From: Amoebophrya sp. A120
Lineage: Eukaryota > Sar > Dinophyceae > Syndiniales > Amoebophryaceae
DNA: 64,000 bases
Direction of reading: 5' to 3'
NCBI GenBank assembly: GCA_905178155.1
Contig: CAJINV010000010.1
Span: 1,571,182 to 1,635,181, forward strand
The notes under the pieces were generated by a model. The model worked only from the letters and a program-made list of their open reading frames with translations. It did not search any database and was not told the origin of the DNA. A program made the translations under genes and the position numbers. Each line of letters starts with the position of its first letter. Position 1 is the stretch's first letter. Positions 63,358 through 64,000 of this stretch are shown in pieces.

Positions 63358-64000
63358 ATGCACGGCTTCGATTCGCTTGTCGGCGGGGGGATTCTCCTCC
63401 TCTTGCTCGAGCTGTTGATGATCGCGGTCGTATCAAATGCAAATATGTATGGGTCTGGGAGGATGCAACTTGTCATGCTAAATCTGAATCATGTAAAAAT
63501 TGCGCTGCATGATTTTGATTGCCCAAAGCAAAATAAGCTGTCCACTTTTGACCTAGTCGAGAGGCAGTTTCTTATGCAGAATAAGCATGATAGAATTAGA
63601 ACTCTCACAGAATCTGTTATGCTATGTCCTGCATACCAGACCTCATGGATCATAGAAAACCTGCATGACAAACCTAGCACTCTTCCAGACCCAGACATAT
63701 ATGCATTTGATAGGTCGTCGCCTACAACAACGAGCTACGCACTGCAAATATGTCTGCGCCTGAAGCGGTCTGTTGTAGTAAACATGCAAAGGCACCACAT
63801 GATAAAACGCACGCGCTCTGTTTGCTAGGTGCAAGCGAACGTTCTGATGCGTGAGCATAGGCATAGCATAGGCTTCCTTGCAAAAGAAGAAGAAACTTGC
63901 AAAAGCCTTTGCGTGCATGCGAGAAGGCCTTCTGATGCGTGGTCGAAAAGATGCATCACAAACAAGGACAAAATTTCAGGACCAGACATGAAATTTTCAG
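63358..64000 (+). CDS. Start of a further gene, 5' part only
   Basis: ATG at 63358 begins MHGFDSLVGGGILLLLLELL, a strongly hydrophobic start that could be a signal peptide or membrane anchor. The first exon runs to 63430. After a family A introner, the second exon (63718-63735) adds only about six codons (YNNELR) before another A-type left end. The rest lies beyond the window, so nothing can be said about function. Confidence 0.6.
63431..63712. mobile_element. Introner element, family A
   Basis: The ends are TATCAAATGCAAATATGTAT and TATCAAATGCATATATGTCT inwards. The direct repeat GGTCG is perfect. Removal gives LLMIAV|VAYNNELR. Confidence 0.95.
63736..64000. mobile_element. Introner element, family A, cut by the window end
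   Basis: The left end TACGCACTGCAAATATGTCT matches family A. Near the window end GGACCAGACATGAAATTTTC resembles an A right end. Its closing ATA and direct repeat are outside the window, so the call is partial. Confidence 0.65.

Noticed and set aside
4025-63712. Recurring peptides such as VWVWKNATCDA, KYRTRTN and ICNARTA in many open frames
   Set aside because: They are read-through translations of introner ends (families A, B and C) and disappear when the elements are removed; not a protein family.
4025-63712. GT-AG boundaries for the introners
   Set aside because: No consistent GT near the left ends or AG at the right ends; the fixed features are TAT...ATA plus the 5-bp repeat.

Overview
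The window is nuclear DNA of a eukaryote, most likely a parasitic alveolate of the Amoebophrya type (Syndiniales, basal dinoflagellates). I infer this from large genes with low-complexity, Ser/Thr/Ala-rich proteins, all confidently placed genes but one on the + strand, and above all from 46 short inverted-repeat elements that sit inside coding regions. From memory, such 'introner elements' with non-canonical splice boundaries have been published for Amoebophrya genomes. Nothing in the window names the species.

The central observation is one rule that explains the whole gene layout. Each element is about 120-340 bp, begins TAT... and ends ...ATA (terminal inverted repeats of about 20-45 bp), and is flanked by a 5-bp direct repeat. 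Removing the element plus one copy of that repeat rejoins the reading frame. I checked this exon by exon. It gives whole-codon totals for a giant protein (4,297 aa, 17 elements), an alpha/beta hydrolase (743 aa, 3 elements), a two-segment membrane protein (469 aa, 7 elements), a protein kinase (2,847 aa, 4 elements) and a RAD51 paralog (475 aa, 1 element). One junction, at 46.6 kb, is off by one base. The boundaries are not GT-AG. Seven ordinary GT-AG introns without inverted repeats occur in the same genes.

Layout: 0.5-19.3 kb, the giant gene; 20.2-21.1 kb, a small gene of uncertain strand; 21.5-24.6 kb, an intron-free multi-pass membrane protein; 25.9-28.8 kb, the alpha/beta hydrolase; 30.7-33.6 kb, the membrane protein with seven elements; 33.6-42 kb, a rearranged region without a convincing intact gene, holding a fragment of the giant gene, a nearly identical 2.65-kb copy of the hydrolase 3' half, a GC-rich insertion and several repeats; 42.1-48.3 kb, a Cys-containing tail-anchored protein (8 elements); 48.9-58.5 kb, the kinase; 58.7-60.7 kb, a GC-rich island with broken coding remnants; 60.8-62.4 kb, the RAD51 paralog; 63.4 kb to the end, the start of another gene.

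The rearranged region supplies a natural control. The fragment of the giant gene at 35.4 kb carries an element in a TTCTA site that is empty in the giant gene itself at 18.19 kb. This shows the elements are insertions, that 5 bp are duplicated, and that the empty site equals the predicted spliced sequence. The genes do not form an operon or a shared pathway; what joins them is the same invading intron-like element system.
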